A stretch of 64,000 bases of DNA, taken from contig NZ_JAGSOJ010000004.1 of the NCBI RefSeq assembly GCF_023684385.1, positions 62,001 to 126,000 of the forward strand, written 5' to 3'. How positions within the stretch are numbered: position 1 is the first letter of the stretch; each line of letters begins with the position of its first letter. Source of the DNA: Oceanirhabdus seepicola (GTDB lineage Bacteria; Bacillota; Clostridia; Clostridiales; Clostridiaceae). The position numbers and the translations under genes are program-made. This document shows positions 33,738 to 42,324 of the stretch, piece after piece. The notes beneath the pieces are model-generated. The model did no database searches, was not told the DNA's origin, and saw only the letters and a list, made by a program, of their open reading frames with translations.

Positions 33738-34589
33738 TTAGTTAGTGCTTATAGCATAAATCACCGATCTCTTAAATGTTATACCGTCTTCAGTCCTAAA
33801 TTGCTCGAGCCCTTCAAATGCATCTTTTTTGAATTTTACAAGATACTCTTCTCCTCTATCTTGTATCTTTTCAAGTATTCCTCTAATTGCATTTGCCCAA
33901 GTCTCTTCCCACCATTCTTCTTTATCCTTATATGTAAACAGCTTATCCTCAATAGATACCTTTATTTCTTTAAACCCAGCCTCTTCTAAAGCCGACCTTA
34001 CTCCTTCTTTAGAACATATATCTATTCTTTTCTCATCATTTTTCTTCTTATGATCTTTATTACTCTCTTTTTTCCCATGATTAAGATGCCTTTCAACCAC
34101 CTCAGTAATCCACTTAGTATCCTCCTGCATTCCCCATGTTACAAAAGAAAATTTTCCATTAGATTTAAGGACTCTTCTTACTTCAGCAAGATTCTTATCT
34201 CCATAATATAAGTAAGGAAAACCAAATCCATTTAGAATATAGTCAAACTTATTATCTTCAAACTCTAATTTATTAGCATCCATTACTCTAACTTCTACAT
34301 TTGATAGATTTTCTTCTTGTCCATTCTTAATACATTCTTCAACCATTCCACTTGAAATATCAATACCTGTAGCGTATCCTGCCTTTCCTATCTTCTTAGC
34401 TGTTGGTATTAATGAAGCTCCAGCCCCGCATCCAATATCTAATACAACTTGTCCAATCTCAATTCCACATTCTTCAACTAATCTCGCTCCAAAATAGTTC
34501 CAATATTTTGGTCCTACCTTTCCAAAGTTCTTTGATGCTCTATCCCATATTCCTATTAAAGGATTTTCTTTTCTTTTTTGTTCATTCAT
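33738..34589 (-). CDS. Class I SAM-dependent methyltransferase
   Basis: 283 residues. Motif I VLDIGCGAGASLIPTA, then ATGIDISSGMVEEC, FDYILNGFGFPYL, and VRRVLKSNGKFSFVTWG. A C-terminal extension (about 180-283) holds the substrate-binding part, typical of UbiE/COQ5-like enzymes. The substrate is unknown. The 33540-33737 gap before it has a small inverted repeat, AATAATGCC/GGCATTATT, near 33570-33600. Confidence 0.88.
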   Translation of the reverse strand: MNEQKRKENPLIGIWDRASKNFGKVGPKYWNYFGARLVEECGIEIGQVVLDIGCGAGASLIPTAKKIGKAGYATGIDISSGMVEECIKNGQEENLSNVEVRVMDANKLEFEDNKFDYILNGFGFPYLYYGDKNLAEVRRVLKSNGKFSFVTWGMQEDTKWITEVVERHLNHGKKESNKDHKKKNDEKRIDICSKEGVRSALEEAGFKEIKVSIEDKLFTYKDKEEWWEETWANAIRGILEKIQDRGEEYLVKFKKDAFEGLEQFRTEDGITFKRSVIYAISTN

Positions 34590-34621
34590 TGTTTTATTCC
34601 CCTTTACATTTGTTCTTAATA

Positions 34622-35311
34622 CTATTTTTTCTTCTTTAGAGATTTCTTTTTTGCCTCCAAGGATTCATTAATATGTACAATATGATGACGAGTGCCAGGC
34701 ATCAGTATAAGACCAGCTACATTCTTTTTACCCCAGAAATCTATCAACCAATTTGCCCCTTCAACATCTAATACAGCTCCTTCTTGTAGTACTCGTTTCA
34801 ATCCCTCTTTTGATGTTTTCCTCTTCATATCTTCTGATTTGAGATTCTTAATTATCTCTTGAGTCCTTCTTCCTACTGCAATTTTATATTCTCTAAGAGC
34901 TTTCATATTAATTTCTTTGCTAAAATCTAGAATTTCTTCTGATGTCATAGCATTACCCGTATCACATATTTTTGAATTAATTCTCTCCAGCCAATTATCT
35001 GAATTAATCACCTGCTGACTATCAGCAACCAATATGCTCATAGTTATATCTTCAATTCTCGCAGAATGCCACATTCCATATGCTATGGTTCTCCCCTTCT
35101 TGTTTGTTATTGTTCTGAATATCTCCTCATCTAAATCTTCCCAAAGTAAATCATCAAAAGTTTTATCTTTACTCTGCGACATCTTATAAGCATGTACCAT
35201 TCTATGTTGCTCTAAACATAGTTTAATTGCTTCATTAAATCTACCTTTTTTTAGTATTATTTCTCTTAATTTCTTTTGATTTAAATTCCATAGTTCTCTT
35301 TTATTCTCCAC
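34622..35311 (-). CDS. DinB-like helical protein
   Basis: 229 residues, all helical. AYGMWHSARIEDITMSI and the terminal RHHIVHINE carry His residues in helices in the manner of DinB/YfiT-type metal-binding four-helix bundles. LEQHRMVHAYKMS near the N-terminus supplies another possible ligand. DinB-type proteins act in thiol transfer or stress responses. The gene is tightly placed, about 30 bases from the methyltransferase downstream on the same strand. Confidence 0.6.
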   Translation of the reverse strand: MENKRELWNLNQKKLREIILKKGRFNEAIKLCLEQHRMVHAYKMSQSKDKTFDDLLWEDLDEEIFRTITNKKGRTIAYGMWHSARIEDITMSILVADSQQVINSDNWLERINSKICDTGNAMTSEEILDFSKEINMKALREYKIAVGRRTQEIIKNLKSEDMKRKTSKEGLKRVLQEGAVLDVEGANWLIDFWGKKNVAGLILMPGTRHHIVHINESLEAKKKSLKKKK

Positions 35312-35347
35312 TCTTATCCACCCTTTATTTTATTAGAATACTATAAA

Positions 35348-35581
35348 TTATTCTTCGATATCCTTTATATTTTTTTCAGTAGATTTGATTTTGTTCAACC
35401 CATTAATGGCATTAACAATACTATAAGTACAACACACTATAACCCCACACAAAAAAATTATTCCCATAAAGACAAGCATATTATTTAGTTGTTCATATGC
35501 AGCACCAGTAATAAACATACATAACAAAAATCCTCCCACACATGTTACTATAGCCTCTTGAATTCCTGATTTTTTTTTCAT
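35348..35581 (-). CDS. Small two-helix membrane protein
   Basis: 77 residues with two hydrophobic helices (about 9-28, IVTCVGGFLLCMFITGAAY, and 33-55, LVFMGIIFLCGVIVCCTYSI) and a charged C-terminal tail (KIKSTEKNIKDIEE). A GGGGGAAAGGGGAAT site precedes the ATG. The family is not recognised. It lies between a DinB-like gene and an acetyltransferase gene on the same strand. Confidence 0.65.
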   Translation of the reverse strand: MKKKSGIQEAIVTCVGGFLLCMFITGAAYEQLNNMLVFMGIIFLCGVIVCCTYSIVNAINGLNKIKSTEKNIKDIEE

Positions 35582-35645
35582 ATTCCCCTTTCCCCCTTAC
35601 CTCAATACCTTACTTCAAACCCAAAACTTTTTTATTGATATTTTC

Positions 35646-36167
35646 CTACTTATTCAATGTATTAATCATTTCCCAATATATCATCTTATCATCTCTATTA
35701 ACTTCACTCATACCTACCTTATGCAAAATTCTTTTAGAACCTATATTATCAATTAAGCAATCAGCTGTTATTTTCTTTACCTTATCCTGCTCTAATCCCC
35801 ATTGAATAAGTGCTTTAACTGCTTCATATCCATATCCTTTTCTTCGTTCACTTTTCATCAATCCGTAACCAATATCAATTTTTCCTTTTTCATCTGGTTC
35901 TCCTTTAAATCCCCCATCACCGATTATTAGCATGTCTTCTTTTCTTACAATAATCCATCCATCAAAACCATTTGGCTCACCTAATTCTTTTAGCTGCTCT
36001 TTTAATTTAGGGAAAAAGTCAAAGAAAGCAGGATGTGGCCAATCATCACTCCTTCTGTATCCTAGTTTTCTAAGTGATTCATTATCTTTATTTAAGGTGG
36101 AACATACAATTTCGTATGATATTGGTGTCAGAATTAATCTTTCCGTTATAATTTTTTTCTCACTCAC
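35646..36167 (-). CDS. GNAT acetyltransferase, RimJ/RimL-type
   Basis: 173 residues. The beginning ITERLILTPIS and GFKGEPDEKGKIDIGYGLMK, followed by RRKGYGYEAVKALIQWGL and NIGSKRILHKVGM, is the RimJ/RimL-like pattern. Such proteins acetylate N-termini or small molecules. Probable operon with the MazG-like gene 28 bases upstream. Confidence 0.9.
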   Translation of the reverse strand: MSEKKIITERLILTPISYEIVCSTLNKDNESLRKLGYRRSDDWPHPAFFDFFPKLKEQLKELGEPNGFDGWIIVRKEDMLIIGDGGFKGEPDEKGKIDIGYGLMKSERRKGYGYEAVKALIQWGLEQDKVKKITADCLIDNIGSKRILHKVGMSEVNRDDKMIYWEMINTLNK

Positions 36168-36195
36168 TTTTTATTCCTCCAATTCTGTAAGTAGT

Positions 36196-36504
36196 TTAAT
36201 CAATAAGATTTTCATCTTTCATTCTCTTTAAAGAATCATCTATTGATTTCTCAAGTTCTTCTTCAACTGAATAATATACAGCTATTTGCATCAATGCCAC
36301 CATTGCTTGTTTCAACTCTCCAGCTAAAGCGTCTTTACTTGGTTCTCCATGTTTCTGCATTTTTATCCCACTATTTTCAAAGTGATTAACTTCACTTGCC
36401 ACTTCCCCACATTCTTCAAGAAGCCTAGTAACCATTTGAAAGGGTTCAACCCCCTCAGGAAAACGCTTATAGTATCCCTGAACCATTTTATATAATTTGT
36501 CCAT
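36196..36504 (-). CDS. MazG-like nucleotide pyrophosphohydrolase
   Basis: 102 residues, all-alpha. RLLEECGEVASEVNHFE carries the E-x-x-E metal site of MazG/dUTPase-like enzymes, and LAGELKQAMVALMQIAVYY supplies the second helix, where the usual E-x-x-D is E-L-K-Q. The missing second acidic residue makes activity uncertain. ATG 36504 follows GGAGGGG. Confidence 0.72.
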   Translation of the reverse strand: MDKLYKMVQGYYKRFPEGVEPFQMVTRLLEECGEVASEVNHFENSGIKMQKHGEPSKDALAGELKQAMVALMQIAVYYSVEEELEKSIDDSLKRMKDENLID

Positions 36505-36525
36505 TATTATCCCCTCCATTTAATA

Positions 36526-36933
36526 TCATCTTCTTGTTATTCTTTTTCTGATTTCTTCAAGTCGTTTTTTAGATTCATACGGCTTTACAATATTCTCATA
36601 ATCTTCACCCGGGATATTACTATGATCAAAATTTATCTTTTCATCATAATCAACAATCCGCTGTAACAATTTTTCACATACATATTCCCCACAATAAGCA
36701 CAGTTTTTTATATCTTTTGATATAACACAAGGTCTCACAGGACAGTTATCATCAATCAATTTAGGATTATCACATGATACACATCCCTCACACATTATAT
36801 CTTTTGGTTCAATCCTAAAACCAAAATACTTGTACCACCCGTCACTCAAAATCTGCCTCTTATCTTCCTTCTCGATATTCCCCTTATAAGCCAAACATAG
36901 ATCACATCTATAACCGCATTTTGTTAGTATCAT
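36526..36933 (-). CDS. DUF3795 Cys-rich protein
   Basis: 135 residues. Cysteines come in the DUF3795 order: CGYRCDLCLAYKG, MCEGCVSCD, CPVRPCV, and NCAYCGEYVC, suggesting a zinc or Fe-S site. The function is unknown. ATG 36933 follows GGGGGATAAG. It precedes the MazG-like gene on the same strand and is probably the first or second gene of that operon. Confidence 0.85.
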   Translation of the reverse strand: MILTKCGYRCDLCLAYKGNIEKEDKRQILSDGWYKYFGFRIEPKDIMCEGCVSCDNPKLIDDNCPVRPCVISKDIKNCAYCGEYVCEKLLQRIVDYDEKINFDHSNIPGEDYENIVKPYESKKRLEEIRKRITRR

Positions 36934-36962
36934 TTTCTTATCCCCCATTTTCTATCATATTT

Positions 36963-37115
36963 CTACCTATTCTTATCAATGTATATATCCAATGCAATTA
37001 TACTTCTCTTCATAAGCTGTATTAATAATATCAATGCATATATACTTACCCCAAATAAGAATATTCCCCCTAATATTATCGGTAACATAACTAACAATGA
37101 CATCATTATATTCAT
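36963..37115 (-). CDS. 50-residue small membrane protein
   Basis: Begins MNIMMSLLVMLPIILGGIF, one long hydrophobic helix (about 5-33), then a basic tail (MKRSIIALDIYIDKNR). An AAAGGGGATTTGGGG ribosome-binding region lies directly before the ATG, and a TGGTAAAATATAA box lies about 40 bases upstream. No homolog is recognised. The strong initiation signals and a clean single-helix profile support a real small gene, first in the run towards DUF3795, the MazG-like protein and the acetyltransferase. Confidence 0.55.
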   Translation of the reverse strand: MNIMMSLLVMLPIILGGIFLFGVSIYALILLIQLMKRSIIALDIYIDKNR

Positions 37116-37151
37116 CCCCAAATCCCCTTTCTAACTTTTTCACTTAGTTAT

Positions 37152-37160
37152 ATTTTACCA
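37152..37160 (-). promoter_or_regulatory. Extended -10 promoter (TGGTAAAAT) of the small-membrane-protein/DUF3795 run
   Basis: Minus-strand TGGTAAAATATAA, about 37 bases before ATG 37115. Confidence 0.5.
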
Positions 37161-37191
37161 TAAATTTCAATGTGATAAGTATAAATCAACT

Positions 37192-37250
37192 ACAAGCAGG
37201 GGACGGTTCATGAATTCTTTTAATAAATTCATGAACCGTCCCCTGCTTGT
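37192..37250. repeat. GGGGACGGTTCATGAATT palindrome, full copy 7 (CATGAATT subtype)
   Basis: A perfect palindrome from ACAAGCAGGGGACGG to CCGTCCCCTGCTTGT with a short loop. It ends 5 bases from the stop of the DUF4179 gene. Confidence 0.93.
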
Positions 37251-37255
37251 GTTTT

Positions 37256-38380
37256 CTAATCTAACTCTAGTTCAATATGTTCTGTTTTTATCTTTGACCC
37301 ATCAAGAATTCCAAATTCCCAATCTTTCTTTGTACTTACAGTTTCTTTTCTAAAAGTTAATAGATCTTTCATGCTAACAGATTTTCCTAAAAATAATTGT
37401 CCACAATCAATATACCTTTCCATAGTTTTTCTTGTTTCATCAATGTTAGTTTCACTATCGTTTCTTTCAAGTCTATAGTTTATATATTTATTAAATTTTA
37501 TACCATAGTCATTAAACTCCTCATCATTTAATTTTAATATATCTTCTAGCTCCATTCCTAGTTGTCTATCAATTTCATTCTTTGTAATTCTTACTGTTTT
37601 AACTTCTTCGTCAATATTGTTATACATTGGCTCCCAAATACCTGTCCATTTTTTAATATAATATTTCGAAGGTTTTTGATTTGCATCATCATCATTTAGT
37701 TTTAAATAAGTATACTCCACATCTTTCTCATAAAACCCTTTTTTAATAAACCCACTTTGGTTGGAACTCCAACACTCAGATAATTCTTTATCTTTCTCTC
37801 TATATGTCATAAAAGATTTATCATTATATTTAAATTCTCCTACTTGCCCATAATCCAATTTTTCTCTTGAAACGATCTTCATGCTTTCGACTTCCCCATG
37901 ACCTAAATCCATCTCTATTTTTTCAATTTTGGTATCCTTATCAAAATAGATTGAATCATTGAAGTAAAATTCTCTAGAATTTTCTCCCCAAAATACTTCA
38001 CTATCACTTTCAAAAGCATTTCCATTTTCATCTTCCACAGCAATTTTCATACTAAATGTTTCCTCATCAAAGTACATATCTTTCATATAGACCTTATATC
38101 CATCTTTTTCGGTTACTAAATCATATATCTTAAACTTATTTTCTTTAAGCTCCATTATACTTTTGTCTGATTTGAACCATTCCATAACATTCTTTGTATA
38201 TGCTCTTACATCTGGATTCATTCCTAAAAATAATACAAAAGCTAACACTAACGATGTGCCAATCTTACTCTTATTCCTGTAATAATAACTTCCTCTTTTT
38301 GCTTTCTTTAAACTCATATCTATCCTACTATCAAATTCATCTGGTATTATTATTTCATCATCACGCTCAAACTTCTCCAT
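37256..38380 (-). CDS. DUF4179 membrane protein, probable anti-sigma factor
   Basis: 374 residues. A short cytoplasmic part (1-40, with DEFDSRIDMSLKKAKRG) precedes one membrane helix (about 41-57, GTSLVLAFVLFLGMNP), and a large extracellular part follows; the start of the DUF4179 domain is recognisable at VRAYTKNVMEWFKSDKSI. It lies directly downstream of an ECF-type sigma factor gene on the same strand (about 65 bases), the usual arrangement for sigma/anti-sigma pairs in clostridia and bacilli. Confidence 0.82.
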   Translation of the reverse strand: MEKFERDDEIIIPDEFDSRIDMSLKKAKRGSYYYRNKSKIGTSLVLAFVLFLGMNPDVRAYTKNVMEWFKSDKSIMELKENKFKIYDLVTEKDGYKVYMKDMYFDEETFSMKIAVEDENGNAFESDSEVFWGENSREFYFNDSIYFDKDTKIEKIEMDLGHGEVESMKIVSREKLDYGQVGEFKYNDKSFMTYREKDKELSECWSSNQSGFIKKGFYEKDVEYTYLKLNDDDANQKPSKYYIKKWTGIWEPMYNNIDEEVKTVRITKNEIDRQLGMELEDILKLNDEEFNDYGIKFNKYINYRLERNDSETNIDETRKTMERYIDCGQLFLGKSVSMKDLLTFRKETVSTKKDWEFGILDGSKIKTEHIELELD

Positions 38381-38444
38381 TTATAAACCTCCTTATTTTT
38401 TCTATTATGAATAGTATGAAAAGAACCTTCTGCATCCCCTTGCT

Positions 38445-38948
38445 TTATATCTCCTTCTGAAGTTCTTTTATACCCTTATAGGCTTTTGTTTTTACTGTAC
38501 TCTCTGGTATTTTAAGTCGTTCTGCAATATCTTTGAACTTGTAACCAAGAAGAAATTTCATGTGAATTATATTTCTATCTAGTGGTTTCATTTTTTTGAG
38601 CTTATCTTTAATTATAATCAATTCTTCCCTATGAATATCCTCTTTAAATGTTGGCATCCTTTCTTGAAGCATTTCAGTAATCTTTTCAGCCTTTTTTCTA
38701 TTTTTAAGCTGTAAATTACATTGATTAATCACAATTTTAGTGAACCAAGTCTCAAAATACTCTGGTGTCTTTAATGTATGAATATTCTTAAATGCTATAA
38801 CTACCCCTTCACACACAGCATCCATTGAATCCTCTTCATTTTTCAAATATTTATATGCCACTCTATAAGCCTTATTTTTAACATTATTTATTATTATGGA
38901 GAAACTTTCTTCATCTCCCTTTTTAGCTTTCTTTACTAATTCAACCAT
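38445..38948 (-). CDS. ECF-type RNA polymerase sigma factor
   Basis: 167 residues. Region 2 (YRVAYKYLKNEEDSMDAVCE, then FETWFTKIVINQCNLQLKNR) and region 4 (LDRNIIHMKFLLGYKFKDIA, then IPESTVKTKAYKGIKEL) are both clear. It should direct a small regulon, probably including its own operon, and be held by the DUF4179 protein downstream. AGGAGGAAG precedes the ATG. Confidence 0.93.
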   Translation of the reverse strand: MVELVKKAKKGDEESFSIIINNVKNKAYRVAYKYLKNEEDSMDAVCEGVVIAFKNIHTLKTPEYFETWFTKIVINQCNLQLKNRKKAEKITEMLQERMPTFKEDIHREELIIIKDKLKKMKPLDRNIIHMKFLLGYKFKDIAERLKIPESTVKTKAYKGIKELQKEI

Positions 38949-39052
38949 GGTCTTTTCTTCCTCCTTTCACTACTTAGAGAAAAGTTTTAATGAAAAAGTT
39001 TTAAAATTTTATAATTTTTTCTATATTTATTATAACAAAAGGACAAACAGGG

Positions 39053-39113
39053 ACAAGCAAGGGGACGGTTCATTAATTTATTTAATAAATTAATGAACCG
39101 TCCCCTGTTTGTC
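39053..39113. repeat. GGGGACGGTTCATTAATT palindrome, full copy 8
   Basis: Arms GGGGACGGTTCATTAATTTA and TAAATTAATGAACCGTCCCC, edges ACAAGCA and TGTTTGT. It ends 3 bases from the stop of the acetyltransferase gene. Confidence 0.93.
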
Positions 39114-39116
39114 TTA

Positions 39117-39566
39117 TTATATTGTCCAAATATACCTACACGCTTGTCTTTTCCCCTCTTTATACATATCATTGTATTCTGGGAGATCCACTATCTCTAT
39201 TAGCTCAGCACCTAGCTTTTCACAAGTCCTTCTTGATGGATAATTATCTGGGTTACATGTTATTGTAACTTTGTCCATTCCATGAACCTTAGAAACCTTT
39301 CCTATCAATCTACAAGCCTTAGATGCATATGCATTCCCTCTGTAAGCCTCTTCAATTATATATCCTATATGCCCTCCATAATATAATTTTTCATTCTCAC
39401 CTATTCTTACATCAATAATCCCAATAGGCTCTTCACTATCATGTAAAGTTATATTATATTTATAAGCTGGTACAAATTCCTTCTCTGGATTTCCAGGTAC
39501 CTTCTCATGAATCCTTAAGGCAATCTCTCCATCTGTAATAAAATCCATATCTTTAAATTCAAACAT
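39117..39566 (-). CDS. GNAT-family acetyltransferase
   Basis: 149 residues. GGHIGYIIEEAYRGNAYASK (acetyl-CoA loop region) followed by VTITCNPDNYPSRRTCEKLG (motif B) gives a clear GNAT of the RimJ-like kind. The substrate is unknown. The upstream half repeat (39611-39638) and serS lie behind it. Confidence 0.9.
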   Translation of the reverse strand: MFEFKDMDFITDGEIALRIHEKVPGNPEKEFVPAYKYNITLHDSEEPIGIIDVRIGENEKLYYGGHIGYIIEEAYRGNAYASKACRLIGKVSKVHGMDKVTITCNPDNYPSRRTCEKLGAELIEIVDLPEYNDMYKEGKRQACRYIWTI

Positions 39567-39610
39567 ATTTGTACCCCCTGTAACTAGTCATATTCTTCTT
39601 ACTATATTAA

Positions 39611-39638
39611 TTTTAATGAACCGTCCCCAGATTGTCCT
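39611..39638. repeat. Half copy of the GGGGACGGTTC palindrome (b)
   Basis: Right arm only (TTTTAATGAACCGTCCCC then AGATTGT). It ends 7 bases from the serS stop codon. Confidence 0.85.
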
Positions 39639-39645
39639 GTTTGCC

Positions 39646-40929
39646 TTATGGTCTTAAGTATTCCTTATTGATCCATTTTCTTAGAACATCAGGAACCTTT
39701 ACACTTCCATCTTCTTGTTGGAACTGTTCAACTATTGCTGGTATCAATCTACTTGTTGCAAGTCCAGATGCATTTAGTGTGTGTACAAAATCTTTCTGTT
39801 TTCCATCTTTTCTCTTGAATCTTATGTTACCTCTTCTTGCCTGATAATCCTTAGAGTTAGATGCAGAACTAACTTCTTTATATATATTCATACTTGGTAT
39901 CCAAACCTCAATATCATATGTTATTGCCATAGTTGAACTTGCATCCTTTGCAGCAAGTTTCACAACTCTGTGATGTAATCCTAATTTTTGAACAAGTCTC
40001 TCAGCTTTACCAATCAATTCTTCAATTGCTTCTCCTGATTGTTCTGGAGTAGTAAACTGGAACATCTCAACTTTATTGAACTGGTGTCCTCTGATCATTC
40101 CTCTTTCTTCTGCTCTGTGACTTCCTGCTTCCAGTCTATAGCATGGAGAATATGCAAAATACTTCTTCGGTAATTCCTCTTCATTCAACATCTCATCTCT
40201 ATGGATGTTAACAAGAGCTGTCTCAGATGTTGGAAGTATAAACTGCTTGTTCTTGTTATCCTTTTCTTCATCTTCAACATAATATACATCCTCATCAAAT
40301 TTAGGGAACTGTCCCGCAGTGAACCCACATTGATAATTTAAAATATGAGGTGGTAATATAAATTCATATCCATCTCTAGTGTGCTCCTCTACAAAGAAGT
40401 TAAGCAATGCCCATTCAAGTAAAGCTCCATCTCCTTTGTATAACCAGAAGCCATTTCCTCCAAGCTTAACCCCTCTCTCATAATCGATAAGCTTAAGGTC
40501 TGTTGCAAGGTCAACATGGTTTTTATGCTCATAATTAAACTTCGGCATTTCTCCCCAAACTCTTAAAACCTCATTGTTCTCTTTTCCACCTGGAAGAACA
40601 TCATCATCTGGGATATTTGGCAGTGTTGCAAGGAAATAATTAATTTTATCCTGGAGTTGTTTAAGTTCTCCATCCATCTCTTTTATATCCTCACCAATCT
40701 TCTTCATCTCTTCTTTAAGAGGGGTAACATCCTCTCCATTTCTAGCCAAAGTTGGTATTTCCTTTGATACCTTATTTCTCTTAGCTTTTAACTGTTCAAC
40801 TTCCAAGATTATCTCTTTTCTTCTATCATCCCACTGAAAAAGTTCTGTGAAATCAACTTCATCCATTCTCTTTAATAGAGCTGCAGTTACAGCTTCTGTT
40901 TCTTTTCTAATTCTTTTGATATCTAACAT
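39646..40929 (-). CDS. serS: Seryl-tRNA synthetase
   Basis: Charges tRNA-Ser (and tRNA-Sec) with serine. 427 residues, the usual length. The N-terminal coiled-coil arm (about 30-100) precedes the class II core: motif 2 with YRLEAGSHRAEERGMIRGHQ, TSETALVNIHRDE, and motif 3 with LNASGLATSRLIPAIVE. ATG 40929 follows GGGAGG. I looked for a T-box leader upstream and found none of its motifs. Confidence 0.97.
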   Translation of the reverse strand: MLDIKRIRKETEAVTAALLKRMDEVDFTELFQWDDRRKEIILEVEQLKAKRNKVSKEIPTLARNGEDVTPLKEEMKKIGEDIKEMDGELKQLQDKINYFLATLPNIPDDDVLPGGKENNEVLRVWGEMPKFNYEHKNHVDLATDLKLIDYERGVKLGGNGFWLYKGDGALLEWALLNFFVEEHTRDGYEFILPPHILNYQCGFTAGQFPKFDEDVYYVEDEEKDNKNKQFILPTSETALVNIHRDEMLNEEELPKKYFAYSPCYRLEAGSHRAEERGMIRGHQFNKVEMFQFTTPEQSGEAIEELIGKAERLVQKLGLHHRVVKLAAKDASSTMAITYDIEVWIPSMNIYKEVSSASNSKDYQARRGNIRFKRKDGKQKDFVHTLNASGLATSRLIPAIVEQFQQEDGSVKVPDVLRKWINKEYLRP

Positions 40930-41123
40930 CTTATTACCTCCCAAATATCTGGCACAGTACAACCTACACCGACTGATTTTAATATTTTTATTTTTAGACT
41001 ACATATAATCACTGTAATATGTAATTTAATTATTATGAATTAGTACATATCTTAATAGTATTTGGCTATAAAAATCTGCACTATATACCTTGAAAATCTT
41101 AAATAATATACATTTTTTCTAAT

Positions 41124-41600
41124 TTATATTAGTTTTCTCATAAAAACACTTGTTTCTTGACCGTATTCATCAGTTGTGTCTTCAACAAAGGTCCAACCAT
41201 GTTTTTTATAATAATTTGCTGTATGTTCTGTTCTTAAGAAAACTGTATCATAATTCATGTTTTTGCAAATTTTTAGAACTGCATTTATTAGTTTATCAGC
41301 AACGCCCTTACATCTATAATTAGGATCAACATATAATCCTGCAAGCCAAGGAGTCAATTCAGGTCTTGTTTCTAAATCATTATCAAAAATTGATACAACG
41401 CCTACACATTTATTATCAATTAAAGCAATTAGGGAAATAGGAGTTTTATTTAAATTCCTATTTTTAAAACAATTGATTACAAAATCTACAGTTCTGTCTG
41501 GTTTGCCTTCACAAAATTCTTGATAAACCCAATTTGCAACTAGTTCAATATGTTCAAGATTTAACAATAAATTTTCGATTTTAATATCTTCTTGTAACAT
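41124..41600 (-). CDS. GNAT-family acetyltransferase
   Basis: 158 residues. LAGLYVDPNYRCKGVADKLI (acetyl-CoA loop) and FLRTEHTANYYKKHGWTF. This subgroup often acts on small amines, but the substrate is unknown. The start follows GAGAGGAGTG. It is preceded on its own strand by a chain of hairpins ending in a terminator-like one (41634-41750), a possible attenuator. Confidence 0.9.
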   Translation of the reverse strand: MLQEDIKIENLLLNLEHIELVANWVYQEFCEGKPDRTVDFVINCFKNRNLNKTPISLIALIDNKCVGVVSIFDNDLETRPELTPWLAGLYVDPNYRCKGVADKLINAVLKICKNMNYDTVFLRTEHTANYYKKHGWTFVEDTTDEYGQETSVFMRKLI

Positions 41601-41633
41601 GTCTAATCACTCCTCTCAAAATTTCAAAAAAGT

Positions 41634-41750
41634 AAAGACCTGTCAGTTTTTCACCGACAGGTCTTTTATAATCACCCATCGATGCAGCACAAACTGCACT
41701 GCATCGATGACAAAATTCAATTGTCATAACACAGTGCTCATCATGATGAG
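41634..41750 (-). promoter_or_regulatory. Chain of four inverted repeats before an acetyltransferase gene, possible attenuator
   Basis: On the minus strand, from distal to proximal: CTCATCATGATGAG (palindrome), TGACAA/TTGTCA, an 11-bp stem CATCGATGCAG/CTGCATCGATG, then an 11-bp stem AAAGACCTGTC/GACAGGTCTTT followed by TTTACTTTTTT. The last resembles an intrinsic terminator and lies about 34 bases before the start codon of the acetyltransferase gene. It could also be a two-way terminator. The rest of the 41751-42062 gap is AT-rich and empty. Confidence 0.5.
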
Positions 41751-42062
41751 GATGATAAATTTTTATTTAAATTTTTATTTTTCTTGAACATATTAATCAC
41801 CAACACTTTGTTATTTGTTTAAAAAATATAATATTATAAATATTTACTATATTGTATATTAAATCTCTTAAGGTTTCAAGCAATTTTTTCTAATTGTGTA
41901 TTAAACACATGTATTTATACCATTTCACTACATATTGAAATACAGTTTTTTCATACTTTATGAATAACTTTATATGCAATCATTTATTGTTTGTATTTAA
42001 TTTTCATATAAACACAAACTATAAAAGAACAAGCTTTTACTTCTTGAAAGGAGAGATTGCAA

Positions 42063-42299
42063 GTGACAAATAGACCAGTTGTACCAAGTAAAAAAGGTGA
42101 ATTAGAAAAATTCAAAATGGAAGTTGCGAAAGAACTTCATTTAGAAAATCAAGTTACTAATAACGTAAACAATCACCCGTACATGGGAAACATGACTTCT
42201 CAAACAGCAGGTAAAATGGCTCGTGCCGGAAATGTTGGTGGCGAAATGACAAGAAGAATGATTAAAGCACAAGAAGAAAAAATGATAAATAAACGTTAA
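42063..42299 (+). CDS. Alpha/beta-type small acid-soluble spore protein
   Basis: 78 residues. Binds and protects spore DNA and is degraded by the GPR protease at germination. The order RPVVPSKKGELEKFKMEVAK (with the GPR-site-like EVAKE), then YMGNMTSQTAGKMARAGNVG and GEMTRRMIKAQEE, is the SASP family pattern. GTG 42063 lies 7 bases after GGAGAG; a TTG at 42057 is too close. The presence of this gene implies an endospore former. Confidence 0.92.
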   Translation: MTNRPVVPSKKGELEKFKMEVAKELHLENQVTNNVNNHPYMGNMTSQTAGKMARAGNVGGEMTRRMIKAQEEKMINKR

Positions 42300-42324
42300 T
42301 AAACTAATAACAGGAGGTATCGTT

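Noticed and set aside
40930..41123. T-box leader before serS
   Set aside because: No specifier stem, no TGGNACCGCG-type box and no terminator were seen in the 190 bases upstream.
41961..41987. Forespore sigma-G-like promoter (TGAATA and CATTTAT) before the SASP gene
   Set aside because: The spacing is 14 bases, clearly shorter than usual for sigma-G, so the match is likely chance in AT-rich sequence.
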